A stretch of 14,043 bases of DNA from Pavlovales sp. CCMP2436 (Eukaryota; Haptophyta; Pavlovophyceae; Pavlovales): positions 178,505-192,547 of the forward strand of contig MU631416.1 of the NCBI GenBank assembly GCA_026770615.1, given 5' to 3'. The position numbers and the translations under genes are program-made. This document shows positions 1 through 7,307 of the stretch, piece after piece. Positions within the stretch are counted from its first letter, which is position 1. The number at the start of each line of letters is the position of its first letter. The notes beneath the pieces were generated by a model. The model was given only the letters and a program-made list of their open reading frames with translations. It was not told the origin of the DNA and searched no databases.

Positions 1-835
1 CGAGCCCGTCGCCCAGCCCACCTCCCAGCCCACCTCCACCTTCGCCGCCCCCGCCGCCGCCAACGCCGCTGCCGCCGCGCCCGCCGCCGAGCCCGCCGTA
101 ATAAGCGCCCTCCCCCTCATCCCGCTCGCACTCCTCCTCCGCCTCCTGCTGCAGAGCGAGGTCCTCGTCGTCGAGCATGTCCACCAATGCATTTTGAAGC
201 GCCACGATACACTCGCGCTCGTAGACACCGACGGTCTGCGTCGCACTCGTCGATCGTAACGTCGCGCTCGCCTCGGGGCCATCAAACAGGTCCACTTGCA
301 CCGTGTCGTCTGCTTCTGCGCTCGGCCGTTCGGCGGACGAGTAGTGCCCATCGATGCGAGCTTGGAGACTCGCCTGGTAGTCCACGACGCGTACGAGAAT
401 AGCTTCGAGCTCCTTGAGCTCCTCGATGTTGACGTTCGAGAAGTCGCGTGCCGACGGTGCCGTGCCCGCGTAGTGCCGCTGCCCGACGCGCCCGAGCTCG
501 AACGCGCTCCACCCCTTGCCCGGATCAAGCTGATCGAGCAGCGTCCGACGACGCTGAGGACGCTCAGCGACGGCCGAGGTGCTTAGTAGCGCGTCGGTCG
601 GACTGGCCTGATCAGGAGACTCCTCAGCTCGGGATTGTAGGACAGCGAGCTGTGCGCGTACGGCAGCCACGATGTCGCCGCGAACCTCATCTTTGACCCT
701 AAAGTTGTGGAGTCGGGCGGAGCCAGAGAGAATGCCGTCAGGGGTCGAGAGGAAGCCCGATTTGCGCTTTAGGTAATAGGTGTACGACACGCCGTCGACT
801 TCGCCCGAGACCCCCTTTCCTCTCGACGGGGCCAT
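1..835 (-). CDS. Hypothetical protein with Gly-rich tail, 3' end off the window
   Basis: Read from the ATG at 835 toward position 1, the minus strand stays open for 278 codons with no stop and leaves the window. The N-terminus begins MAPSRGKG and contains a compact stretch (about residues 12-60, including SYTYYLKRKSGF) that looks like a small folded domain. Residues about 60-100 are Arg/Gln/Glu-rich, 140-170 are helical (EELKELEAILVRVV), and 225-245 are acidic. From about residue 247 the chain becomes almost pure Gly with Tyr, Ser and Leu. Codon use is GC-rich, and amino acid composition is balanced up to the Gly tail, which supports real coding. I do not recognise the family; a transposon-encoded or lineage-specific protein is possible. 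No intron is needed. The start is the first ATG after AT-rich spacer DNA. Confidence 0.6.
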   Translation of the reverse strand, partial: MAPSRGKGVSGEVDGVSYTYYLKRKSGFLSTPDGILSGSARLHNFRVKDEVRGDIVAAVRAQLAVLQSRAEESPDQASPTDALLSTSAVAERPQRRRTLLDQLDPGKGWSAFELGRVGQRHYAGTAPSARDFSNVNIEELKELEAILVRVVDYQASLQARIDGHYSSAERPSAEADDTVQVDLFDGPEASATLRSTSATQTVGVYERECIVALQNALVDMLDDEDLALQQEAEEECERDEGEGAYYGGLGGGRGGSGVGGGGGGEGGGGLGGGLGDGL

Positions 836-910
836 TGCGATGAGCCGCGAAATTATCTCGAAAAGGCGAAATTGATTAATTTGATACAGAAAGTCGATTG
901 CTGTATCTCC

Positions 911-1011
911 TGAACCAAAGATACTTCGCGCGCAGTCTTAGCAGTTCTGGCAATGGGGCGCTGCCCCATTGCCAAAAACGTCAAAATTGCGCGCACAGTA
1001 TCCTTGGATCA
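911..1011. repeat. Fold-back element with palindromic core
   Basis: The two halves, centred on 961, are imperfect reverse complements over roughly 50 bp each. The core at 948-974 is perfect: 12 bp arms (TGGCAATGGGGC and its complement) around GCT. The arms continue outward through GCGCGCA, GATAC and CCAA matches. A smaller hairpin lies just outside at 883-907 (GATACAG ... CTGTATC). The form fits a small fold-back or MITE-like insertion, or a structured transcript. The position upstream of the minus-strand gene at 1-835 means it could also lie in that gene's promoter. No target duplication was identified. Confidence 0.6.
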
Positions 1012-1046
1012 CCTCGAATCGAAAATGTGCCCAACTTTAAAAAGGT

Positions 1047-1413
1047 TTTGAAGAAAACGCATTTCTTCAACAACGATCCACATAATGGGCGCACGACCCC
1101 CAACAGAAACTGAGCCTCGTTTTTTTTGCCCTTCAATAGGAGTCTAAGCAAAAATTACCCATTGTTTGTATGTAATTTGCTAAGAAACTCAGCCTCAGTC
1201 TCAAAATCGCCTTTCTTATTGCCCGCGACCCCTGTAGACGACCGTGTGTTTTTGGGTCCCTGGACCAACTCTCGCGACGTGCTTCGGGGAATGAGCTGGA
1301 GACGGCCACGTTGCAAGGCGTGGTCGCACCGCTACAGGCGCAACGCCGCGTTGTAAAACGCGGAAGGGGGGTATTGGCAATGCCTCCCGCCCGTCCCTCT
1401 TCACAGAGGGATA
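1047..1413. other. AT-rich spacer with small hairpins, no gene seen
   Basis: No convincing coding region is visible. Two short hairpins occur: 9 bp arms TTGAAGAAA / TTTCTTCAA at about 1047-1069, and CCGCGTT-GTA-AACGCGG at about 1344-1361. A T8 run lies near 1120. Nothing else could be supported. Confidence 0.5.
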
Positions 1414-1512
1414 TTCAGCGGTGGGGACGGTATCCGTGTGCTCTGCTACCCTCGGCCCGAGTGTTTTCTATACGTTTGGTGAGCTGGCCGGGTCAGGGGA
1501 CGGACGTCAACC

Positions 1513-1526
1513 TAGATATTTACACA
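1513..1526 (+). repeat. Copy 1 of the 14-mer TAGATATTTACACA
   Basis: Exact copy at the inner end of the left inverted arm, preceded by GTCAGGGGACGGACGTCAAC. It pairs in inverted orientation with the copy at 1865-1878. Confidence 0.75.
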
Positions 1527-1604
1527 AACGGCCATGCATGCTCGAGCGGAGGTCAAGTTCCATGCATGCATATCTTAGATTTTATACTATAAACATGCGC
1601 TCGC

Positions 1605-1616
1605 TATAAAATATAT
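1605..1616 (+). promoter_or_regulatory. TATA-box-like sequence
   Basis: TATAAAATATAT lies about 76 bp upstream of the ATG at 1692, inside the inverted-arm element. A direct repeat ACTTGCGTACTTGCGT lies between them. The spacing suits a transcription start in this short leader, but AT-rich spacers here contain other TATA-like strings, so this is only suggestive. Confidence 0.35.
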
Positions 1617-1691
1617 TAGCTTTCTTCTTTTTACTTGCGTACTTGCGTCTGACAAAGAGGCGCACGCTGCAAAGTAGAGAGCCAAGCAGGG

Positions 1692-1871
1692 ATGGCTCGG
1701 ACCGAGGAGCAGAAGGCGAACGACAAGCTGCGCCGTACGAAGAAGGTGGAGGAGGTGATCGATACGCCCCCCCCCCCCCTTCCACGCCCCAATAACATCT
1801 CGTCGACCACGCGGGCGCAGGCCGGCTCTGGCGGTTGCGGTTGTGGTGTGCCATGTCACGTATCTGTGTAA
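1692..1871 (+). CDS. Small ORF, possibly the first exon(s) of a spliced gene
   Basis: An ATG-started frame of 59 codons begins MARTEEQKANDKLRRTKKVE, a charged stretch that looks like a genuine N-terminus. It then runs through a C12 tract coding for prolines and ends in a Cys/Gly-rich stretch (GGCGCGVPCHV). A spliced reading is possible: donor GTGATC after codon 21, a branch-like CAATAAC, and acceptor GGCGCAG at about 1820. The exon would then end where GTGTAAATATCTAG begins (1866), which is the recurrent 14-mer described elsewhere. The family is not recognised. It may be part of the surrounding element rather than a host gene. Confidence 0.3.
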   Translation: MARTEEQKANDKLRRTKKVEEVIDTPPPPLPRPNNISSTTRAQAGSGGCGCGVPCHVSV

Positions 1872-1878
1872 ATATCTA
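1865..1878 (-). repeat. Copy 2 of the 14-mer, inverted
   Basis: Plus strand reads TGTGTAAATATCTA followed by GAAATACGTCCGTCCCCTGA, the near-complement of copy 1 and its flank. Together with copy 3 it could also mark the two ends of a 1866-2622 segment that begins GT and ends AG. Confidence 0.75.
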
Positions 1879-1988
1879 GAAATACGTCCGTCCCCTGACA
1901 GGTCTCCACAGGACCCAAGCGTTGAGAAACACTTGGATCAAGGGACCTTAGCAGAGCACATAGATACCGTCCCCGCCGCTAAGGCTGA

Positions 1989-2102
1989 TCAGACACACGA
2001 CAATCGACGATTCTCTGACTGGCGCGCGCTGCCCGGCCGCCGCTGCCTTTCGCTCGTCTCGAAATGCAGCTCGCCTGCGCACATGTCGCACCTGTAGTAC
2101 AT
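1989..2102 (-). CDS. Mini-ORF with CxxC motif, possible exon
   Basis: The minus strand encodes 37 codons from an ATG at 2102: MYYRCDMCAGELHFE, then a basic Arg/Gln/Ser-rich tail. The CDMC pair resembles one half of a zinc-binding knuckle. The bases around 2095-2092 read CTACAG, so this could be an internal or last exon entered there rather than an independent gene. There is no matching partner exon nearby and the ORF is short, so chance is a real alternative. Confidence 0.2.
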   Translation of the reverse strand: MYYRCDMCAGELHFETSERQRRPGSARQSENRRLSCV

Positions 2103-2488
2103 ATAAAAACAGACAAATAATCTCCGGCAGCCTGTATCCTACAGTGTGATGCTTGTCCACGAGGGGCAAGAATCATACGGTGGAGGCTCATTGCGGGTCC
2201 CGGTCTACCCCACCCCCTTAGGGGATGGGCCTCGGGCTCAATATGTTGGGGTGTGTTTTGGGGGCATTGTTCTTCCCTCTTGCGCTTGTGGCGCGCCTCT
2301 GCTGGCTGCTGAGCTGTGCGGGTCTGTGGCCCTGCTTTTTGCTTATCGGCATCCTTTGAGCCGATCCTGCACTTACCTATAGAGCTGCTGCGCGGGAGGT
2401 GATACAGTACACTCCTGTAGCTAGTGCTTGGCTCTCAAACGAGCGCCCCCCGTACGCGCTACACTGCCACAGGCCATGCTATATACAA
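2103..2488. other. Spacer without recognisable gene
   Basis: This stretch has moderate GC and G/T-rich pieces around 2190-2290. I found no convincing coding frame or RNA gene; I compared it by eye with U1, U2, U5, U6 snRNA and tRNA signatures and found no match. ACTTACC at about 2370 recalls the U1 5' end but the following sequence does not fit. Confidence 0.4.
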
Positions 2489-2690
2489 CACGGGCGTCAA
2501 CTGGTTTAAAAAACGAGACGACGGATTCAACGGCAGCAGGATGGCGGTGCTCGCACCGGACAACCTGACGCGCCGGACGTTACAACCTGACGCGCCGGAC
2601 GTTAATCTAGATATTTACACAGTCGTCAGAGTGGTTTAAAAAACAAGTTCAAAGGCAGCGGCATAATGACGGTGCTCGCAACGGACGGCT
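2489..2690 (+). repeat. Tandem-like duplication around a 14-mer copy
   Basis: Two related segments lie about 135 bp apart: 2489-2558 and 2624-2690. Both carry TGGTTTAAAAAAC, then TTCAA, GGCAGC, and TGACGGTGCTCGCA-like (TGGCGGTGCTCGCA in the first) followed by CGGAC. Between them, a 22 bp unit (CAACCTGACGCGCCGGACGT plus TA) occurs twice in tandem (about 2560-2604), followed by TAGATATTTACACA. The pattern fits a local duplication that was interrupted by, or occurred with, insertion of the 14-mer repeat. Confidence 0.6.
2608..2621 (+). repeat. Copy 3 of the 14-mer TAGATATTTACACA
   Basis: Exact 14-mer, preceded by GGACGTTAATC, which closely matches the bases before copy 1 (GGACGTCAACC at 1502-1512). 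The next base makes ...ACACAG, a possible 3' splice site. A frame open from 2611 continues into the broken gene downstream. Confidence 0.75.
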
Positions 2691-3569
2691 CGGCGCGGCT
2701 GCGAGAGTACTCGCAGATGAAGCAGGTAGACGACGACAAAGGAGCCGTCTGCTTCATTTATTAGAGAGTGTGAACAAAAAAATTCCTAGCGTTTTCCCGT
2801 TCAGTCTTTTTCTAAAGAGCCCATACGGCAAAACGAAGGGAATCTCAGTCTCAACCGATGACGCTTGGAGCAGAAAAACGGGATCGAACAGAAACACGTT
2901 CGTTGCTTTGACGTTCGTGATGGCGCCGCGGGGGAAGAAGAAGGCCGAGGCCGAGGCGGCTGCGCTCAAGGAGCACGTGGCCGCTTACCACGCGGACCAG
3001 GCCAAGAAGCAGGCCCATGCTGATGCCCGTCCGCAGTTCGCGTACCTGCCGCACCCCGTGGCGATCGATGGCCCCGTCGACCTCACCGACGTCGCCCCCG
3101 TCGAGCCCCTCGAGAGGGTGTAGTTCTCGGCACCTGCCGCTATCCCCGCCTGCGCGCGTGAGCGCCCGGTGGACTACCGCTCGGAAGACGCCGACTACGC
3201 TGACGTTGGCGACGGCGACTACGAGACGGCAAATGAAATCGACAGGGTTATGGCGGAGGTAGGCCGCGGCGAGGCTTACGTCGACAACACATCGCGCACG
3301 ATGGCGCGCGCGGTGACGGCCGCGGGCGCCGGTGACGGCCGCGGACGCGGGCGTGCTGGCGCGCAGGCCGCGCCCGCCGAAGGCAGCGGGCTTGGTGGCG
3401 CGCAGGCGGAGAGCGACGACGACGACGCGGCCTCGGGCCTGCGTCCAAGTTGGCGCGCTACTCGGGGAGCCTCGCCGCTGAGCTGCTAGCCTGGGAGGCC
3501 ATTGGCGCCGCCGACGCGCACAGCATCGCGAAACGCATGGCCTGCACGGTCTCGCCACACGAGCGCTGA
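2611..3569 (+). pseudogene. Broken ORF of unknown family upstream of the DUF2828 gene
   Basis: A plus-strand frame is open from 2611. Its first convincing ATG is at 2920 (MAPRGKKKAEAEAAALKEHV), giving a Lys/Ala/Glu-rich helix and then Pro/Val-rich sequence. A TAG at 3121-3123 interrupts it, yet the same frame remains open to 3489 with plausible acidic sequence (VDYRSEDADYADVGDGDYE) and a Gly/Arg/Ala-rich stretch. Around 3400-3445 the coding-like signal moves to another frame (KLARYSGSLAAELLAWEAIG) and ends at a TGA at 3567-3569. One nonsense codon plus one shift suggests a decayed gene. I do not recognise the family. The start MAPRGKK resembles that of the minus-strand gene at 835, but this is too short to claim relationship. 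Confidence 0.4.
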
Positions 3570-3887
3570 AGCGTCGGCATCCCCCGCGACGTGTACGTAG
3601 TCGGCAAGACGAACGGCAAAGACGAACGGCGAAGGAGTTCCGGTCGTTTTCCCGCAGATGGGCGATATCCGTTAGACGCATTTTAAAGCCAGCGGAGCAG
3701 AAAAAAAACGAATGTTCACTCCCTATTCGAACCGCAATTTTAGGGGGGTACCTCCGACCAGTCCTGGTCGGCGACCAGGCAGGCCTCAGACCAGTCGGCG
3801 ATCAGGCCAGGGGCAGGAGTACCAGGGGTACGGACGACAAACATCTCCATCTCCCTCTCCCTCCCTCCCTCTCTCTCTCCTTCGCTA
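3570..3887. promoter_or_regulatory. Spacer with hairpins and a pyrimidine tract before the DUF2828 start
   Basis: At 3754-3771 there is a near-perfect hairpin, CCGACCAG-TC-CTGGTCGG, followed by variants of the same unit (GACCAGG, GACCAGTC, GATCAGGCC) to about 3810. From about 3844 to 3882 the strand is almost purely C and T (CTCCCTCCCTCTCTCTCTCC type), ending 5 bp before the ATG at 3888. A pyrimidine-rich leader could be a transcription-initiation region, but no promoter motif was recognised. Confidence 0.35.
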
Positions 3888-5833
3888 ATGCCGGCCACCT
3901 TCGTTGACGCGATGGACGCGGACGCGAAGGCGATGACGCGCGGCGAGAACGGCGCGCCCGAACATACCGCCGACGGCGTGAGCGACCCGCGCGTCGCACT
4001 CATCTTCAAGCTCGTGCGCGATCTCACAACCGACCAGCTTTGCAAGCTGGTGGACGGCGTGCTGCGCGCCTACGACGAGACCAAGGACGTCGGCCTCCTC
4101 GTCGACCTCTTTGTCCTCGCCTTCTAGACTCGCGCGACGCGCGGCGACGGCAAGGGCGAGAAATGGCTCTTCGGCGAGATGCTGGCCAAGCTGAGCGATC
4201 GCTTCCCGCTGACGGTGTTCGGTCTGGTCGATCTCGTGCCTAGCTTCGGCTACTTCAAGGACTGGAGCCTGCTCCTCGAGCGCCTCGGCAAGGAGGGCGG
4301 CGAGCCCGGGGGTGGCACGGCGCGCGAGCTCGAGACGCGCATCCTCGCCGCGTTCACCCGACAACTGCGCGCGGACGGGGCGAAGCTCGACGAGGCCGAC
4401 GCGGCGGGCGAACGCGCGCAGCTCTCGCTCGCGGCCAAGTGGGCGCCACGCGAGGGCCGCCACTTCTCAGCGCAGGCAAAGGCGCTCGCCAAGCTGCTCT
4501 ACCCCGAAGTGGCCGACGAAGACGCGGCGCGCCGTCTCTACCGCAAGCGCGTGACCAAGCTCAATCGGGCGCTGTTGACGCCCGAGGTGCTGATGGGAGC
4601 GCACCGCTTCGCCGAGCTCGACTTCACCCACGTGCCCTCGCTCTGCATGAACCGCAACCGCAAGGCCTTTCTCAACGAGAAGGTGCGCGGCAGCGTGCCG
4701 CCCGCGCAGCTCGAGACGGGCAATCGTCGACCGGATGACGACGACCGCGTGCAGGCTCGCAAGAAGCAGCGCGCCGCCGTCGCGAGCGGCGCGGCGAGCA
4801 AGCTCAAGGGCGCACAGCTCATGCCGCACGAGATCGCGCGGACGGCGATGGCCGGCCGCAAGGAGCTCTCGGCCGCTGAGACCGACGTGCTCAACGCGCA
4901 GTAGGCGGCGCTGCGCGAGTCGATCAAGGAGCAGCTCGCCAAGGTGATCGAGGACACTGCCGAGCAGGGCGCGGGCGCGCCGGCGGCCGCCGCGTTGGGC
5001 GAGCTCTCGCGCAAGGAGCGGATGAAGTTCCACCAGCAGGCACGCGCCCCGGTGCGGCGCATGGACCTTGGCAGGCTTGTGCCGCTCGTCGACGTCTCGG
5101 ACTCGATGTGCGGGCAGCCGATGGAGGTGGCCATCGCACTCGGCATCCTCGTCTCCGAGCTGGCCGCACCGGCGTTCGCCCACCGCGTGCTTACCTTCGA
5201 GAGCCGTCCGAGCTGGTTCGTGCTCGACGCCGAAGAGGGCGTGGTTGCAAAGGTGCGCAAGATGCAGGGCGCTCCGTGGGGTGGCAGCACGAACTTCAGT
5301 GCGGCGATCCGCCAAATCTTGGACATCTTGGTCAAGATGAAGCTCTCGCCAGACGAGATCCCCGACCTGATCATCTTCTCCGACATGCAGTTCGATGAGG
5401 CGCGCGAGGTAGAGGCTGGCTCGTTCAAGACGCACTACCAGCTGCTGCAGAGTGACTTCCGCAAGGCGGGCCTCACGATCTGCGGGCAGCCGTACGCGGT
5501 TCCGCGCGTGATATTCTGGAATTTGCACGGGGGCACCGTCGGCTTCCCGGCGCAGGCGAACACACCAACGTGCAGATGCTGAGCGGCTTCTCGCTCGCGC
5601 TGCTCAAGCTCGTGCTCGCCGGCGAGGAGCTCGTCACCGTTGAGGAGGAGGTCAAGATGGAGGACGGCAACTTGCAGATCGTCAAGGACTCGGGCCCAAC
5701 TCCCTACCAGACCCTCCGCAAAGCGCTCGACGCGGAGGCGTTCGATGCCGTGCGGACGGCGATCACGAGCGCGGCCGAGGGGCCCTTCGCCGGCTACGAG
5801 TTTGAGACGGCCGAGGACTTCGCTGCAGTTTGA
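3888..5833 (+). pseudogene. DUF2828 family protein (vWA-like domain), disrupted
   Basis: An almost complete DUF2828-type coding region of about 648 codons from ATG 3888 to TGA 5831-5833, with no introns. Features seen: RATRGDGKGEKWLF just after codon 80, DFTHVPSLCMNRNRKAF near codon 248, and a vWA-like domain with the metal-site pattern DVSDS at codons 402-406, GGSTNF downstream, and LIIFSDMQFDEA. The C-terminus (TPYQTLRKALDAEAFDAVR) also fits the family. The protein's function is unknown; mimivirus L728 and plant and fungal proteins share the domain. Damage: TAG at 4125-4127 and TAG at 4902-4904, both in the main frame, and a one-base loss (or equivalent) near 5549 after which the frame continues to 5833. 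From memory of the family, the first TAG sits where Gln is common and the second where Trp follows AQ, so single-base changes explain both. A recently dead gene is most likely; recoding is the alternative. Confidence 0.85.
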
Positions 5834-5843
5834 TCTGGTTAGC

Positions 5844-5847
5844 GTTC
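5844..5847 (+). repeat. Target-site duplication GTTC, left of MITE copy 1
   Basis: GTTC here is repeated directly after the element at 6270-6273. Four matching bases alone are weak, but copy 2 of the same element is also flanked by a 4 bp direct repeat (GTTA), which strengthens the reading. Confidence 0.55.
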
Positions 5848-6269
5848 GGGTCGAAATCCGAATTAGTGGCCAGTCCGGGGGAAAATCGCAAAAAAATCCG
5901 GTGAAAATTCTCCGGAGCAACTCACGAACCGGAGGTGGTGCACAAAAGTTAGTTGCGGATTCGTGAATGGGGCGGCGCCCCATTCACGAATCCGCAACTA
6001 ACTTTTGTGCACCACTTCGGGAACCATGACTTTCTTTTCGCTTCCGAACGCTGAGAATCGGAAATGTTAGTTACCTTTAGTATGTTATCGACCCCAAAGG
6101 CACACGAGAGGCACACGAGGTGGGCTCCCACCGTCGAGGAGGGCTCTATTCGACAACAGAGCTATCGACACTTAGCGTGCAGGGGCGAACGATTTCTACT
6201 TCTTCGACCCGGCCACAGCTTTTCCTCCTCCCCAGTGCGGAATCGCGCCACTACTTCGGATTTCGACCC
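5848..6269. mobile_element. MITE-like element, copy 1
   Basis: A 422 bp non-coding element. The ends are inverted repeats: left GGGTCGAAATCCGAATTAGT, right the complement with one change (AAGTAGTGG in place of AATTAGTGG). It inserted 14 bp after the DUF2828 stop codon. The middle contains an 81 bp perfect palindrome (5935-6015). About 75-85 percent of it aligns by eye with copy 2 in the same orientation, including GCTTCCGAACGCTG, GAATCGGAAATGTTAGTTAC and CTATCGACACTTAGCG. No transposase is present, so it would be non-autonomous. A 4 bp duplication is compatible with several superfamilies; none can be chosen here. Confidence 0.8.
5935..6015. repeat. 81 bp perfect palindrome inside MITE copy 1
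   Basis: Two 40 bp arms are exact reverse complements with a single central base (G at 5975). The centre reads AATGGGGCGGCGCCCCATT. As DNA it could extrude a cruciform; as RNA it would be a 40 bp duplex with an essentially closed loop, a potential small-RNA precursor. Weaker pairing continues outward for a few bases. Confidence 0.9.
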
Positions 6270-6273
6270 GTTC

Positions 6274-6826
6274 GAGGCTAGTGAAGTTGATTAGTTGTCA
6301 TTACTTTCTCGGATTCCACACGTGTCTCGGCCTCCCTGCAATAGCGTCTCGGCCAATCCACGCTCGCGCTCTATCACTCTAAACTCAGCTTCTCGGGCTC
6401 GTGCAGATAGCGCCTCATGACATCCCGCGACACGATCACCGGCGCGAGGCTTGCAAAATATATTACAGGGGATCGCGGGCAATAAGAAGGGCGAATTTTG
6501 AGCTTGAGGCTGAGCTTCTTAACACTACGGCTTCTTTTTGCCCGCGGCACCCTGTATTATTGCATGAAGTCAACTGGTCGCAGGCGGCGACTCGCAAAGG
6601 TGCATTGCATCTAACTCTAAGGCCCGATTACCTCACTGTCCCCAGGCCGCGCACACTGCACAGTGGGCTGCGTTGCCGTGTGGCCACCACCCGTCGAGCA
6701 CACACGCAGAGAGTCGATATATACTCTCAGTCAGCGCCGATTGCTGCTCACAGAGAGGCTGACTGAGCACCTCCTCCTGCACTTGAGCGCATTTGCATGT
6801 CATTAAATTCGTATCTTCAAATATTG
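6274..6826. other. Spacer between MITE copies with a small inverted repeat
   Basis: No coding region is convincing. It contains a fold-back at 6461-6489 and 6531-6559: 29 bp arms with 24 matches (TACAGGG, CGCGGGCAA, AAGAAG blocks) around a 41 bp loop, whose outer ends read TATTACAGGG and CCCTGTATTA. This could be a separate short MITE. The rest is mixed sequence without a feature I can name. Confidence 0.5.
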
Positions 6827-6830
6827 GTTA

Positions 6831-7303
6831 GGGTCAAAATCCGAATTAGTGGCCAGTCCGGGGGGAAAATCGAAAAAAGTCCAGTGAAAATCCTCCGGAG
6901 CAACTCAGGAACCGGAGGTGGTACCGCGGAGTTAGTTGCAGATTCGTGTATGGAGCACCGCCCCATTCACGAATTTACAACTAACTCCGCGGTGCACCGC
7001 TCCGCTCACGAATCTGCAACTAATTCCGCGGTACCACTTCGCGGGAACCATGAATTTCTTTTCGCTTCCGAACGCTGCAAGAATCGGAAATGTTAGTTAC
7101 ATTAAGTATGCTGTCGACCCTAGAGGCTGCACCTGAGAGGCACACGAGATGGGCTTCGACCGTCGAGGAAGGCTCTATTTGACATCAGCTATCGACACTT
7201 AGCGCGCAGGGGTGACCAATGTCTATTTCTTCGTCGGACCGACCACCACTTAATCCCCTCCCAAGTCAGTGCGAAATCGCGCCACTAATTCGAATTTCGA
7301 CCC
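6831..7303. mobile_element. MITE-like element, copy 2
   Basis: A 473 bp relative of the element at 5848-6269, same orientation. Left end GGGTCAAAATCCGAATTAGT; right end is the complement of GGGTCGAAATTCGAATTAGT. It is flanked by GTTA on both sides (6827-6830 and 7304-7307). It differs mainly in the centre, where one arm (about 6918-6956) can pair with either of two downstream arms (6963-6998 or 6999-7037). The 7001-7037 arm matches the left arm at 30 of 31 bases over the GTGGTACCGCGG...ATTCGTG portion. No ORF is credible. Confidence 0.8.
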
Positions 7304-7307
7304 GTTA

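Larger units (their letters stand above)
1414..1984. mobile_element. Candidate element with ~115 bp imperfect inverted terminal arms
   Basis: The left arm (about 1414-1528) and right arm (about 1863-1984) are reverse complements of each other. The outer part aligns as AGCGGTGGGGACGGTATC against AGCGGCGGGGACGGTATC followed by TGTGCTCTGCTA. A looser middle follows. The inner part is GTCAGGGGACGGACGT then CTAGATATTTACACA on both sides, with about 31 of 35 bases matching. The interior (about 335 bp) holds a TATA box, an ORF at 1692 and a long C run. No target-site duplication is visible, so the exact ends and superfamily are unknown. It could instead be an inverted duplication created by two insertions of the same repeat. 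Confidence 0.6.

Noticed and set aside
2365..2450. Possible U1 snRNA (ACTTACC)
   Set aside because: Only the seven-base 5' motif fits; the stem-loops and Sm site could not be found.
2851..3681. 276-codon minus-strand ORF
   Set aside because: Very Arg-rich with odd composition, typical of an antisense frame; the plus-strand frames look more protein-like although broken.
4467..5528. 353-codon minus-strand ORF opposite the DUF2828 gene
   Set aside because: Antisense shadow of a GC-rich coding region; the plus strand shows clear family motifs and the minus product does not resemble a known protein.
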